This document shows, in pieces, positions 48,988 to 57,830 of a stretch of 64,000 nt of DNA. Every line of letters starts with the position of its first letter. Positions within the stretch are counted from its first letter, which is position 1. The translations under genes were made by a program, and so were the position numbers. Source of the stretch: an uncultured Eubacteriales bacterium (GTDB lineage Bacteria; Bacillota; Clostridia; Oscillospirales; Oscillospiraceae); the NCBI GenBank assembly GCA_900317425.1, contig ONGR01000001.1:85368-149367 (forward strand). Direction: 5' to 3'. The notes beneath the pieces were generated by a model, which worked only from the letters and a program-made list of their open reading frames with translations, was not told where the DNA came from and ran no database searches.

Positions 48988-50145
48988 ATGGGCCTGTTCA
49001 GAAAACGAAACCAGTCCCTGCTCGGGCTGTATCTCAGCGGGTCTGATAGCACACCGCCCAGCGGGTATACCAGACTTTTGGATGCGCCGGAGGTGGTGGC
49101 CTGCATTGACAGGATCACGGCGATCATTTCCAGTTCAACGATTTACTTGATGCAGAATACGAAACAGGGCGACAAACGCGTGCGGTTTGGCCTGAGCCGC
49201 CTTGTGGATATCGACCCGTGGCCCGGGCACGGTACCCGTCAGACGTGGATGAGCTGGATCGTGTCCACCATGCTGGGGGAGGGCGACGGAAACGCGTTTG
49301 TCTATCCCGTGTATCGGGACGGACGGTTTCGGGCCCTGGTTCCTATGCCCGGTGCTACGCCCAGTTCCATGGGCGGTGACGATTATATCGTGCAGTGGCG
49401 CGGTGAACGGCTGGATCCTGACGAGGTGCTACACTTCCGGCTCTTCGCCGACCTGGATCATCCGTGGCGCGGGCGAGGCTATCGTGTGCAGGCATCCACT
49501 GCGGCGGCGAGCCTCAAGCAGACCGACGAGCTCAAGCGCGCGCTCAGTAGCCCCAAATATAAGCCTCCGCTGATCGTCTCCGTCAACACGGACAGCGATC
49601 TGAGCGACGACGAGAAACGGGAGGATCTCCGGAAGAGGTACCTGGAGGACAGCTCTACCGGCAAGCCCTGGATCCTGCCGGCTGATCTTTTCAAGGTTTC
49701 CCAGGTTCGCCCCCTGACACTGACTGATCTGGCGGTCAAGGACACCGTGGAGCTGGACAAGAAAACCGTTGCCGCAATCTTCGGCGTACCGCCGTTTCTG
49801 CTCGGCCTGGGGGCGTTTAACAAGGACGAGTACAATACCTTTATTCGCACCGTCGTTGTTCCCATCTGTCAGGGTATTGAGCAGGAGTTGACGCTAAAGC
49901 TGCTGCTCAGTGACGAGATGTACTTTGTGTTTAACCGGCGCCGCCTATATGCCTATGACATGCAGACCCTGGTCGACATCGATCTGGCCATGTCTGATCG
50001 AGGCTATGTCTGCGGCGATGAGGTCCGGGAGGACGCCTTCCGGGATCCGGCGGGGCTGACCGAATTCCGCCCGCTGGAAAACTATATCCCCTACGACAAG
50101 GCCGGCGACCAAAAGAAACTGAATCAAAGCAAGGAGGATGAGTGA
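48988..50145 (+). CDS. HK97-family portal protein
   Basis: 385 residues. The middle shows VYPVYRDGRFRALVPMPG and the HFRLFADLDHPWRGRGYRVQAS segment, and a C-terminal GVPPFLLGLGAFNKDEYNTFIRTVVVPICQGIEQELT block: the classic HK97 portal pattern. It forms the dodecameric DNA channel. GGAGGAGTG before the ATG; 3 bp after terL. Confidence 0.93.
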   Translation: MGLFRKRNQSLLGLYLSGSDSTPPSGYTRLLDAPEVVACIDRITAIISSSTIYLMQNTKQGDKRVRFGLSRLVDIDPWPGHGTRQTWMSWIVSTMLGEGDGNAFVYPVYRDGRFRALVPMPGATPSSMGGDDYIVQWRGERLDPDEVLHFRLFADLDHPWRGRGYRVQASTAAASLKQTDELKRALSSPKYKPPLIVSVNTDSDLSDDEKREDLRKRYLEDSSTGKPWILPADLFKVSQVRPLTLTDLAVKDTVELDKKTVAAIFGVPPFLLGLGAFNKDEYNTFIRTVVVPICQGIEQELTLKLLLSDEMYFVFNRRRLYAYDMQTLVDIDLAMSDRGYVCGDEVREDAFRDPAGLTEFRPLENYIPYDKAGDQKKLNQSKEDE

Positions 50146-50146
50146 G

Positions 50147-50737
50147 ATGCCGCCCATGGAATTGCCCGAAAACCTCACCATGCGGACCCGGCGCACGGAC
50201 TTCAAGACGCGCCAGGATGGCAAGGACCTGATTATCGAGGGCTATTTTATCGTTTTCAACCAGCCCTACTACGCCTATGAGGATATGGAGGAGGTCATTT
50301 CTCCTCATGCCCTGGACGGGGCCGACACGAGTGATGTCCGCGCCCTTGTCGATCATCTGTCCCATCTTGTTTTGGGACGCAGCACGGCAAACACGCTGAC
50401 CTTCAGCGTCGACAATATCGGTGTATTCGGCTCCATCAGGATCAACGCCGCTGACACCGACGCCACAAACCTTTATGCTCGCGTCCAGCGGGGTGACGTC
50501 GATCAGGCGAGCTTTGGCTTCGAGGAGGGGACCGTTGCATACACCGAATTGCCCGGCGGGCGGTATCGGCGGGAAATCCAGTCGATCAAGAAGCTATGGG
50601 AGCTCAGCGTTTGCACCTTCCCGGCGTACGAGCAGACGTACGTCGGAGCTCGCGGCAGAATGGACGAAGATATCCGGAAATCGGTTGTCCGCGCTGCCAA
50701 AGAAAAATTGAAAAGGAGATTCAAACATCATGCTTAG
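50147..50737 (+). CDS. HK97-family prohead protease
   Basis: 196 residues. FKTRQDGKDLIIEGYFIVFNQPY...EEVISPHAL is the protease opening; His in LVDHLSHLVLGRS and Ser in DVDQASFGFE are the likely catalytic pair. It matures the capsid by trimming the scaffold part of the major capsid protein. AAGGAGG favours the ATG at 50147 over 50138. It overlaps the capsid gene by 8 bp. Confidence 0.9.
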   Translation: MPPMELPENLTMRTRRTDFKTRQDGKDLIIEGYFIVFNQPYYAYEDMEEVISPHALDGADTSDVRALVDHLSHLVLGRSTANTLTFSVDNIGVFGSIRINAADTDATNLYARVQRGDVDQASFGFEEGTVAYTELPGGRYRREIQSIKKLWELSVCTFPAYEQTYVGARGRMDEDIRKSVVRAAKEKLKRRFKHHA

Positions 50738-52427
50738 ACTTTTGATGCTGCAGCGGCAGCGTACCGCGCTGCAGACCCAGCTGAAACAGCTGCGCACCCG
50801 GCGCACCGAGCTGAAGACCCGTGAGACCCAGCTGCAGGAGCAACTGGAGAAGCTGCCCGAGGATGCCTCCATGGATGAGATCAAGTCCCTGCAGGATCAG
50901 GTGGACGATCTGACCAGACAGCAGAATGAGGTGGAGGACCAGATCGAGGAGACCAACGCCAACATCGAGAAGGTGGAAAAAAACATCTCTGAGGCTGAGG
51001 CCTCCCAGGGCTCCGTGCCCAATGATGATGACGATCCCCGTCAGCCTGCGATGCAGCCCGCAAATGACAGCGGCTCTTTCCGTTGCCGCAGCCGCTGCTT
51101 CGCCAGCCGCAGCGCCCGAGATGCCTTCTATGGCCGCTCCGAGGTGCGGGAGTTCCTGGGCCGCGTCCGCTCGATGCTGGGTAATCAGCCGGGCTCCCGC
51201 CGCACCGTGAACGGCGCCGATCTCACTATCCCCACCGTTGTCCTGGATATCATCCGCGACAACCTGAACAAGTATTCCAAGCTGCTGCCCTATGTCAGCC
51301 TGAAGCCCGTGTCCGGTCGTTCCCGCCAGAACGTGATCGGCGACATTCCCGAGGGCGTCTGGATGGAGATGACCGGTGTCCTGAACGACCTGACCTTCAC
51401 TGTCAACGACGTGGAGATGGACGGCTTTAAGGTCGGCGGTGTCATCATCATCCCCAATTCCTACCTGGAGGATAGCGACATCAACCTGGGCGAGGAAATC
51501 CTCTATATGCTGGGTCAGAGCATCGGCATGGCGCTGGATAAGGCCATCGTTTACGGCAAGGGTGCCGGTCAGAAGATGCCCATCGGTATCATGACGCGCC
51601 TCGCTGAGACGACACAGCCCTCCTATTGGGACGCGAATCGTATGCCCTGGATCGACCTTCACTCCAGCCACGTCATCAAGCTTAACCTCCTCTCTGAGGT
51701 CGGCACGGACTTCTTCACTCCGTTGCTGGCTGCTCTGGCCAAGGCTAAGCCCAAGAAGGATCAGGGCGAGAAGGTCTGGATCATGAATGAGGCCATGCGC
51801 AACACGCTCATGATCAAGGCCCTCGCCTTCAACGCGGCGGCTGCCCTGGTATCCCAGCTGAACGACACAATGCCGGTCGTGGGCGGGAAGATCATCACGC
51901 TGGACTTCATGCCGGACAACAACATCGTTGGCGGTTATCTTGCCCGGTACCTGCTGGCGGAACGCCAGGGCAGCGAGTTCGGTTACTCCGATCTGCCCAT
52001 GTTCATTCAGGACAAGACGGTGTTCAAGGGCACTGCCCGTTACGACGGTCAGCCCATCTTCGGCGAATCCTTCGTCGCTGTGAGCGTCGACAACACCAAT
52101 GTTGTCACCGCCATGGACTTCGTATCTGACTACGCCAATCAGCCCATGAACGCCCTCATCGTTACGGCTGCTGCCGGCTCCGCCAATGGCAAGACGGTCC
52201 TCACCGTCGCCGGTGCCGTGTCCGGCAGCCCCACCCTGAAGTACAAGGCTGGCCATCTGCCCGTCGGCATCAACGTGGGTGATAAGGTGACCGACTTCGA
52301 GGCTCTGACCTCCGGTACTACTGCAATCACTGCCGTGGCCGGTACGCCCATCACCGTGGTAGAGCTGGACAAGGCTGGCCGCGTGATCTCCCTGGGCTAC
52401 GTGACCAGCGTCCCCAAGGCGTCCTAA
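50730..52427 (+). CDS. HK97-fold major capsid protein with C-terminal extension
   Basis: 565 residues. Residues 1-95 are a coiled-coil scaffold (delta) region (QTQLKQLRTRRTELKTRETQLQEQLEKL), expected to be removed by the protease near the Arg-rich FRCRSRCF. Residues about 130-470 are the capsid fold (TVVLDIIRDNLNKYSKLLPYVSLKPVSG, then NAMRNTLMIK-like segment). The last 95 or so residues (TAAAGSANGKTVLTVAGAVSGSP...) form an extra beta domain after the normal end, perhaps a surface decoration. Confidence 0.92.
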   Translation: MLRLLMLQRQRTALQTQLKQLRTRRTELKTRETQLQEQLEKLPEDASMDEIKSLQDQVDDLTRQQNEVEDQIEETNANIEKVEKNISEAEASQGSVPNDDDDPRQPAMQPANDSGSFRCRSRCFASRSARDAFYGRSEVREFLGRVRSMLGNQPGSRRTVNGADLTIPTVVLDIIRDNLNKYSKLLPYVSLKPVSGRSRQNVIGDIPEGVWMEMTGVLNDLTFTVNDVEMDGFKVGGVIIIPNSYLEDSDINLGEEILYMLGQSIGMALDKAIVYGKGAGQKMPIGIMTRLAETTQPSYWDANRMPWIDLHSSHVIKLNLLSEVGTDFFTPLLAALAKAKPKKDQGEKVWIMNEAMRNTLMIKALAFNAAAALVSQLNDTMPVVGGKIITLDFMPDNNIVGGYLARYLLAERQGSEFGYSDLPMFIQDKTVFKGTARYDGQPIFGESFVAVSVDNTNVVTAMDFVSDYANQPMNALIVTAAAGSANGKTVLTVAGAVSGSPTLKYKAGHLPVGINVGDKVTDFEALTSGTTAITAVAGTPITVVELDKAGRVISLGYVTSVPKAS

Positions 52428-52521
52428 ATGCTTGCCGACAGCGTTTCATGCTGTTTTCCTCCTATGAGCCGGGGGCGGGAGACCGTCCCCGGCGGCAAAC
52501 TACCAAGCGAGGTGATAACCA

Positions 52522-52815
52522 ATGGCGGAGCCCATCCTGAAGCGGCTCAAGCAGAGCCTACCGTTGACTTCCACCGCCTATGACGACCTGCTGAACGGCT
52601 TGATTAAGCGGGCTACCACGGCCCTGCAAATGGCAAATACGGGCATCAATGCCAAAACGCTGACAGCGGACGATGAAGAACTGATCATCATGTATGCGGC
52701 GTGGCTCTGGCGCACCAATAAGCAGCCGGATCTCCAAATGCCGCCTGCGCTGCGCCTGGCCATCAATGACCGGAAAGTCTATGTCTCCACAGGAGGTGGC
52801 TCCGGCAATGGATGA
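52522..52815 (+). CDS. Head-tail connector (gp6-like)
   Basis: 97 residues, mostly helical (LKRLKQSLPLTSTAYDDLLNGLIKRATTALQ, then ELIIMYAAWLWRTNK). Size and position after the capsid match HK97 gp6-type adaptors that extend the portal. AAGCGAGGTG precedes the ATG. The last bases overlap the next gene. Confidence 0.75.
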   Translation: MAEPILKRLKQSLPLTSTAYDDLLNGLIKRATTALQMANTGINAKTLTADDEELIIMYAAWLWRTNKQPDLQMPPALRLAINDRKVYVSTGGGSGNG

Positions 52816-53134
52816 TGAAATCTACCTTGTGCCCAATTCGGGCACACAGAACAGTTTCGGCGCCTTTGTCACCGACAGGGCTGCTCGACCGCGCCGAGTT
52901 CTCTGCACTGTCAGCGGGATCATCCGTTCCGAGTGGGCCGCAGCCGGACAACTTGGCCATAAGCCCAGCCTGGTGGCCACCGTGCCGGTGATCGACTACC
53001 AGGGCGAGCAGGAGGCAATCTTCCACGAGAACAGGTACAGCATCTATCGTACCCATCCGACGAAGGACGGATGGGACGTTGAGTTGTATCTGGAGGCCAG
53101 AACGGGGGTGACCTATGAGCATCAAACTGGATGA
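52808..53134 (+). CDS. Head closure / stopper protein
   Basis: 108 residues, beta-rich (EQEAIFHENRYSIYRTHPTKDGWDVELYLEART), the SPP1 gp16-like stopper pattern. GGAGGTGG lies 8-10 nt before the ATG. Its codons 8-13 (VPNSGT) lie in the third exact palindrome copy. Confidence 0.72.
   Translation: MDDEIYLVPNSGTQNSFGAFVTDRAARPRRVLCTVSGIIRSEWAAAGQLGHKPSLVATVPVIDYQGEQEAIFHENRYSIYRTHPTKDGWDVELYLEARTGVTYEHQTG
52828..52846. repeat. Candidate parS-like site 3 (head closure gene)
   Basis: TGTGCCCAATTCGGGCACA, identical over 19 bases to the copy inside parB, 13.5 kb away. Confidence 0.65.
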
Positions 53135-53507
53135 TTTGGCCGCGGAGATCCAGTCCGCCATGTACGACTTCCGTGACAACACTCTGGATGTTATGGATCA
53201 CGCTGTAAGCCGGGTGGCAAAAGAGACCGTCCAGGATATCAAGAAGAACATTGAAAGCGCAGGAATCGGCGGTACGGAGTACCGAAAGTCCTGGGCACAG
53301 AAAAAGGATCCCGACGTACGCGGAAAATGGGCCTCCGGCCGTGTCGTGTATTCAAAACTTCCCGGCTTGCCTCATTTGCTGGAACATGGCCATGCCAAAG
53401 TGAACGGCGGCAGGGTGGAAAGCCGTCCACATATCGCCCCGGCGGAGGAACGGGCCGCCAAAAATTTAGAGGCCTATATCAAGGCTGGAATTGAAGGCGG
53501 TGAGTAA
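53115..53507 (+). CDS. HK97 gp10-like tail completion protein
   Basis: 130 residues: helical start (DDLAAEIQSAMYDFRDNTLDVMDHAVSRVAKETVQDIKKN), RKSWAQKKD, and LPHLLEHGHAKVNGGRVESRPHIAPAEERA, which is the gp10 family signature. It acts at the head-tail joint. It overlaps the upstream gene by 20 bp. Confidence 0.9.
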   Translation: MSIKLDDLAAEIQSAMYDFRDNTLDVMDHAVSRVAKETVQDIKKNIESAGIGGTEYRKSWAQKKDPDVRGKWASGRVVYSKLPGLPHLLEHGHAKVNGGRVESRPHIAPAEERAAKNLEAYIKAGIEGGE

Positions 53508-53831
53508 ATGGATCTCGATACTCTGTATACGACCCTGAATGCCTCTGGACTGCCGGTGACATACCGTGCGTGGGATCCGCCTGATCATCCGGCCCCGCCA
53601 CTGCCCTGGATCTGCTATCTGCAGACCACAAACCGACCCTTTGCCGCCGATGGCGTGGCCTACTACAGCGGCCAGCAATACCGTGTGGAGCTCTACACCG
53701 CCGAAAAGGACCCCGTGAGCGAGCAGGCGGTGGAAGCCGCACTGACCGCCGCGGGGATCTTTTATACGAAGGAAGAAACCTATCTCGACAGCGAGAGCTG
53801 CTACGAGATCATCTATGAAATCGAGGTGTAA
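53508..53831 (+). CDS. Tail terminator-like protein
   Basis: 107 residues: N-terminal short helix, WDPPDHPAPPLPWICYLQTT, strand-rich core with QQYRVELYTAEKDPVSEQAVEAAL. Position between gp10-like and major tail genes matches the tail terminator (gpU-like) of siphoviruses. Start follows directly after the upstream stop. Confidence 0.75.
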   Translation: MDLDTLYTTLNASGLPVTYRAWDPPDHPAPPLPWICYLQTTNRPFAADGVAYYSGQQYRVELYTAEKDPVSEQAVEAALTAAGIFYTKEETYLDSESCYEIIYEIEV

Positions 53832-53833
53832 CT

Positions 53834-54418
53834 ATGTCCGATAAAGAAAACAAGGTCCAGTTTAACCTGAAGAACGTCCACTATGCGCTCCTGACGGAGA
53901 CTGTGACCGCCACGGGTACAACCTATGCGTTTGGTACGCCCGTGCGTGTTCCCGGCGCCGTGAACCTGAATCTGGAGCAGCAGGGCAGCATCCAGAAGTT
54001 CTATGCCGACGGCATCGTCTATTACAAAGCTGCCCAGAACAACGGCTATGAGGGTGACCTGGAGATGGCCCGCTTCATCGACAAGATGATGCAGGAGATC
54101 TGGGGCGCCAAGCTGGGTGCGACCTCCAAGGTTCTGACGGAGTACAACAATGTGGAGCCGAAGGCCTTTGCGCTCCTGTTCCAGATCGACGGTGACGAGG
54201 ACAACGACCTCTACGTGCTCTATAACTGCGTCGGTACCCGTCCCGCCATCAGCTCCAAGACCAACGAGGAGACCAAGGAGCCGGTGACGCAGTCCAGCAC
54301 CATCTCTGCCACGGCGCTGGAGGACGGCCGCGTCATGGCCCGCACGACTGCAGAGACGCCCGACAGCATCAAGAACGCTTGGTTTACCAAGGTGTTTGAA
54401 GAGTCCGACGCCGCCTAA
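53834..54418 (+). CDS. Major tail protein
   Basis: 194 residues (NVHYALLTETVTATGTTYAFGTPVRVPGAVNLNLEQQGSIQKFYADGIVYY), the phi13-type major tail protein. It polymerises as the tail tube. Tail genes follow in the usual order. Confidence 0.9.
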   Translation: MSDKENKVQFNLKNVHYALLTETVTATGTTYAFGTPVRVPGAVNLNLEQQGSIQKFYADGIVYYKAAQNNGYEGDLEMARFIDKMMQEIWGAKLGATSKVLTEYNNVEPKAFALLFQIDGDEDNDLYVLYNCVGTRPAISSKTNEETKEPVTQSSTISATALEDGRVMARTTAETPDSIKNAWFTKVFEESDAA

Positions 54419-54432
54419 GGGAGGGAAAACAC

Positions 54433-54894
54433 ATGGTACGCGAATTTACCATTGCCGGCAAGAACGTGAGAATGAGGGCTTCGGCCCTCATCCCGCGCAT
54501 TTACCGCCACACCTTCGGCCGTGATATGGTTGCAGATATGCGTCAGCTGCAGAAAGCATATAAGCGGTCTCAGGATGCCAAGAAGAATGGCGCCAGTGAG
54601 GACGAGATTCAGGAGGCCACTCTCAGCGTGATCGATCTGGAGATCTTTGAAAACGTAGCCTGGACCATGATGAAGCACGGTGCCGAGTTCCGGGACGTGG
54701 TCACCGGACAGGACGATGACGGCAACGACATCATCGAGCGCATTCTGATGAGCGGCGACATGCGGGTAGGCCACAGCCCCGATGAGTGGCTGGACAGCCT
54801 GGACGGCGTGTTCTCTGTGTATGAGGTCATGCCGGTAATCCTGGAGCTGTGGGGCGCCAACCAGAAGACCACATCTGTCCCGGCAAAAAAGTAA
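54433..54894 (+). CDS. Tail assembly chaperone, G part
   Basis: 153 residues, helical (RIYRHTFGRDMVADMRQLQKAYKRSQ). It lies before the tape measure, as lambda G does. Near its end a slippery A-AAA-AAG with a structured RNA lets some ribosomes shift to the -1 frame and make a G-T fusion. GGGAGGG precedes the ATG. Confidence 0.85.
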   Translation: MVREFTIAGKNVRMRASALIPRIYRHTFGRDMVADMRQLQKAYKRSQDAKKNGASEDEIQEATLSVIDLEIFENVAWTMMKHGAEFRDVVTGQDDDGNDIIERILMSGDMRVGHSPDEWLDSLDGVFSVYEVMPVILELWGANQKTTSVPAKK

Positions 54895-54960
54895 GACCGA
54901 CAACCCGTGAGCCCAACGGGGCGCAGTTCATGCTGCGCTGCGCCCAGCTGGGGTTGTCGG
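54885..54960 (+). promoter_or_regulatory. -1 programmed frameshift signal
   Basis: Slippery heptamer A AAA AAG at 54885-54891 in zero frame (GCA AAA AAG TAA). After a 5-nt spacer, a perfect 10-bp stem CCGACAACCC (54897-54906) / GGGTTGTCGG (54951-54960) encloses a second stem GGGCGCAG / CTGCGCCC. Confidence 0.88.
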
Positions 54961-55085
54961 ACGAGGCTCTGGGCGATATGACCATGGGGATGGTCTATGA
55001 TCTGATGACTGAGAAGGCCAATGATCTGGAGAAATACCCCTACAAGGCCACTCAGGACGATATCAACGCATTTTTCCCGAAGTGA
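54891..55085 (+). CDS. Tail assembly chaperone, T extension (-1 frame)
   Basis: 64 codons read after -1 frameshifting (VRPTTREPNGAQFMLRCAQLGLSDEALGDMTMGMVYDLMTEKAND), giving a G-T product of about 217 residues. The sequence lacks a ribosome site of its own. It matches the gpT-like segment of siphovirus chaperones and ends before the tape measure. Confidence 0.85.
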   Translation, partial: VRPTTREPNGAQFMLRCAQLGLSDEALGDMTMGMVYDLMTEKANDLEKYPYKATQDDINAFFPK

Positions 55086-55096
55086 GGTGAGAATCC

Positions 55097-57130
55097 ATGT
55101 CAGGCAAAAAAATCCGCGGTATCACCGTGGAAATCGGCGGTGACGTATCCGGCCTGAATAAGGCGCTGGAAACCGTCAATAAAAAGTCGAGAGATACCCA
55201 GGCGCAGCTGAAGGATGTTCAGAAGCTGCTGAAGCTGGATCCCACCAACACAGAGCTTTTGCGGCAAAAGCAGCAGCTCCTGACCCAGGCTGTCTCCGAC
55301 ACGAAGGAGAAACTGGATGTCCTCCGGAAGACCGAGCAGCAGCTGAAGGACAGCGGGGTAGAGGAAAACAGCGCTCAGTTCATGGCCGTGCGCCGGGAGA
55401 TCAACTCCACGACCCGGGAGATGGAGGAGTTGGAGAAGGCTGCAAAATCCGCCAATGCCACAATGGAACACATTGGAGCTGTGGCGGATCAAGTCGCTGC
55501 CGGCGCCCAAAAGTTGGCTGGTAAAACACGAGGTCTTTCGACTGCGGCCCAGGCGGGCCTTGCTGGGATTGCTGGTCTGGGCTATAAGGCTATTACTTCT
55601 GCCGACGACCTTAATACACTCTCAAAGCAAAGCGGAATCTCGACAAGAGACCTGCAAAAACTCCAATACGCTGCAGATCTGATCGACGTGGATCCCGATA
55701 ATGTCATCGTGGGCCTCACGAAGATGAAGAAAAACATGACCTCCACGTCTAAGGACACGGTGGCTGCTTGGGATCGAATCGGTGTGTCAACCAGGGATGC
55801 CAACGACGAGCTTCGAAATAGTACTGATGTCTTTTATGAGACTCTGGAGGGGCTTTCCAAAATCTCCAATGAGACCGAGCGTGACGCCTTGGCTATGCAG
55901 CTCTTTGGCAAGTCGGCTGATCAGTTGGCTGGAATCGTTGATGATGGTGGCAAGGCTTTCCGCGAATTGGGTGATCAGGCAGAGGAACTGGGGTATGTTC
56001 TCGACCAGGAAACTCTGGACAGTCTCAACAGCGTAAACGATAAGATCGATGAACTAAAAATGAAAGCCAGCGGCGACCTTGCTGCCGGGGGCGCAAAGGC
56101 GATTGAAGCGTTTATGCCCGAAATCGAAAAAGTCATCGGGTTTGTGGGAGATCTTTTGACAAAGCTCGGGGAACTCTCTCCGGAACAGATCCGGATCATT
56201 ACGCTGATCTTCGCTATTGTGGCTGCCATTTCCCCGGTGGCAGGACTTATTTCCAATGTGGCCGGAAGCGTCAGCACAGTCACAGATCTGCTTACCAAGT
56301 TGGGGCCGTCTATCAGTACCGTCGCAGGCTTTTTGGGCAACATGTTCGGAAAGATCTGGGCGTTTGTGGCGGCAAATCCCATTGTTCTGATTGCTGCAGC
56401 CGTCATCGCCTTGGTGGCGCTGATTGCCACGCAGGGTGACAAGATCCAGGCGATCCTGCAGAAGGTCGACGATTTCATGCAGGGCATCTTTGCGACGGAC
56501 TTCACGAAGATCTTCGGCCCGGTGCTAGGCAGTGCGCTGAATGCGTTCTTTGCCAACGTCAAAAACGTGTGGGACAGTGTCATGAAAGTTTTCAACGGTA
56601 TCATTGACTTCATTCGCGGCGTATTCACCGGCGACTGGTCCCGGGCCTGGAACGGCATCAAGAGCATCTTCTCCGGCATCTTCTCCGGCCTGACGGCCAT
56701 CGCAAAGGCGCCTCTGAATGCCATTATCGGTCTACTGAACGGCCTCATTGGCGGCGCCAACAGTCTGATCGGCAAGCTCAACTCCATCAGCATCACGCCG
56801 CCCAAGTGGGTGACGTCGCTGACTGGCATCGGTTCCTTCGGCTTCAACCTGGCATACCTCGGCTCGATCCCGTACCTGGCCAACGGAGGCATTCTCTCCC
56901 GCGGCTCCGCCGTGGTAGGCGAAGCTGGTCCGGAGCTGCTGACCATGTCCGGAGGGGGAGCAGTAGTGCAGCCGCTGACCAACAATACGACACACCATAG
57001 GAGCACGTATTTGGGCGGTATGACGGTCAATGTGTATGCGTCACCGGGGCAGGACGAAGATGAGATTGCCGAGAAAGTGCTTGAGAAGGCGCAGCAGAAG
57101 TATGAGGAGGAGGCGGTTGCACTTGCATGA
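55097..57130 (+). CDS. Tape measure protein
   Basis: 677 residues. Residues 1-140 are a coiled coil with the standard opener (GGDVSGLNKALETVNKKSRDTQAQLKDVQKLLKLDPTNTELLRQKQQLL). Hydrophobic segments lie at about 370-395 and 415-455, and the C-terminal GGILSRGSAVVGEAGPELLTMSGGGAVVQPL is typical. It sets tail length; at 677 residues it predicts a fairly short tail (about 100 nm by the usual ratio). Confidence 0.92.
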   Translation: MSGKKIRGITVEIGGDVSGLNKALETVNKKSRDTQAQLKDVQKLLKLDPTNTELLRQKQQLLTQAVSDTKEKLDVLRKTEQQLKDSGVEENSAQFMAVRREINSTTREMEELEKAAKSANATMEHIGAVADQVAAGAQKLAGKTRGLSTAAQAGLAGIAGLGYKAITSADDLNTLSKQSGISTRDLQKLQYAADLIDVDPDNVIVGLTKMKKNMTSTSKDTVAAWDRIGVSTRDANDELRNSTDVFYETLEGLSKISNETERDALAMQLFGKSADQLAGIVDDGGKAFRELGDQAEELGYVLDQETLDSLNSVNDKIDELKMKASGDLAAGGAKAIEAFMPEIEKVIGFVGDLLTKLGELSPEQIRIITLIFAIVAAISPVAGLISNVAGSVSTVTDLLTKLGPSISTVAGFLGNMFGKIWAFVAANPIVLIAAAVIALVALIATQGDKIQAILQKVDDFMQGIFATDFTKIFGPVLGSALNAFFANVKNVWDSVMKVFNGIIDFIRGVFTGDWSRAWNGIKSIFSGIFSGLTAIAKAPLNAIIGLLNGLIGGANSLIGKLNSISITPPKWVTSLTGIGSFGFNLAYLGSIPYLANGGILSRGSAVVGEAGPELLTMSGGGAVVQPLTNNTTHHRSTYLGGMTVNVYASPGQDEDEIAEKVLEKAQQKYEEEAVALA

Positions 57131-57830
57131 TTTTTATTTGGATGGCGTCTCCTGCCGGCGATATGGGATCTCCGTCTCTGGCGAGGATACCTTCAACGGC
57201 CCGGAGCGTGACGTGGAATCGCTGGAGATCCCCGGTCGCAACGGAGATCTGACCCTCGATAACAAGCGGTTCAAGAATATTCCCATCCCGTACCCGGCCA
57301 TTGTGCTGGGCAACTTCAAACGGAATGCAGCCGCAGCCCGGGCATGGCTCCTGTCCGTCCCTGGATACCGCCGCCTGGAGGACAACTACCATCCCGACGA
57401 GTTCCGTCTGGCGAAGTATAAGGAGGGGCTGGAGTTTAAGCCCTGGGCGAACAACCATTCTGGAGAGGTTACAATCACCTTTGACTGTGCGCCTCAGCGC
57501 TTCCTCAAAAGCGGGGAGGATCCCGTCGAGTTTACCGAGCCCGGTGTGCTGATCAATCCTACGCTGTTCACGGCGCTGCCTCTGATCACCCTTACCGGTG
57601 ACGGCGCTGGCGAGCTGATTGTCAACGGTCACATTATCCAGATTTCCGACGTGGGCGGCAGCGTGACGCTCAATCGGGAGATCCGGAGGGCCTACGCCGG
57701 TACGACCAGGCGAGATTACACCATGACCGGCCACTTTGATTGGCTGGATCTGGTGCCGGGAGAAAACACAATTTCCTTTAACGGCGGCATCAACGCCGTC
57801 AGTATCATCCCAAGGTGGTGGACCGTATGA
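57123..57830 (+). CDS. Distal tail protein (Dit)
   Basis: 235 residues. LHDFYLDGVSCRRYGISVSGEDTFNGPERDVESLEIPGRNGDLTLDNKRFKNI is the Dit N-domain. No ATG fits: the TTG at 57123 has GGAGG 8-9 nt upstream and overlaps the tape measure stop; a second TTG six bases earlier is possible. The C-terminal part is galectin-like beta. It is the hub between tail tube and baseplate. Confidence 0.85.
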   Translation: MHDFYLDGVSCRRYGISVSGEDTFNGPERDVESLEIPGRNGDLTLDNKRFKNIPIPYPAIVLGNFKRNAAAARAWLLSVPGYRRLEDNYHPDEFRLAKYKEGLEFKPWANNHSGEVTITFDCAPQRFLKSGEDPVEFTEPGVLINPTLFTALPLITLTGDGAGELIVNGHIIQISDVGGSVTLNREIRRAYAGTTRRDYTMTGHFDWLDLVPGENTISFNGGINAVSIIPRWWTV

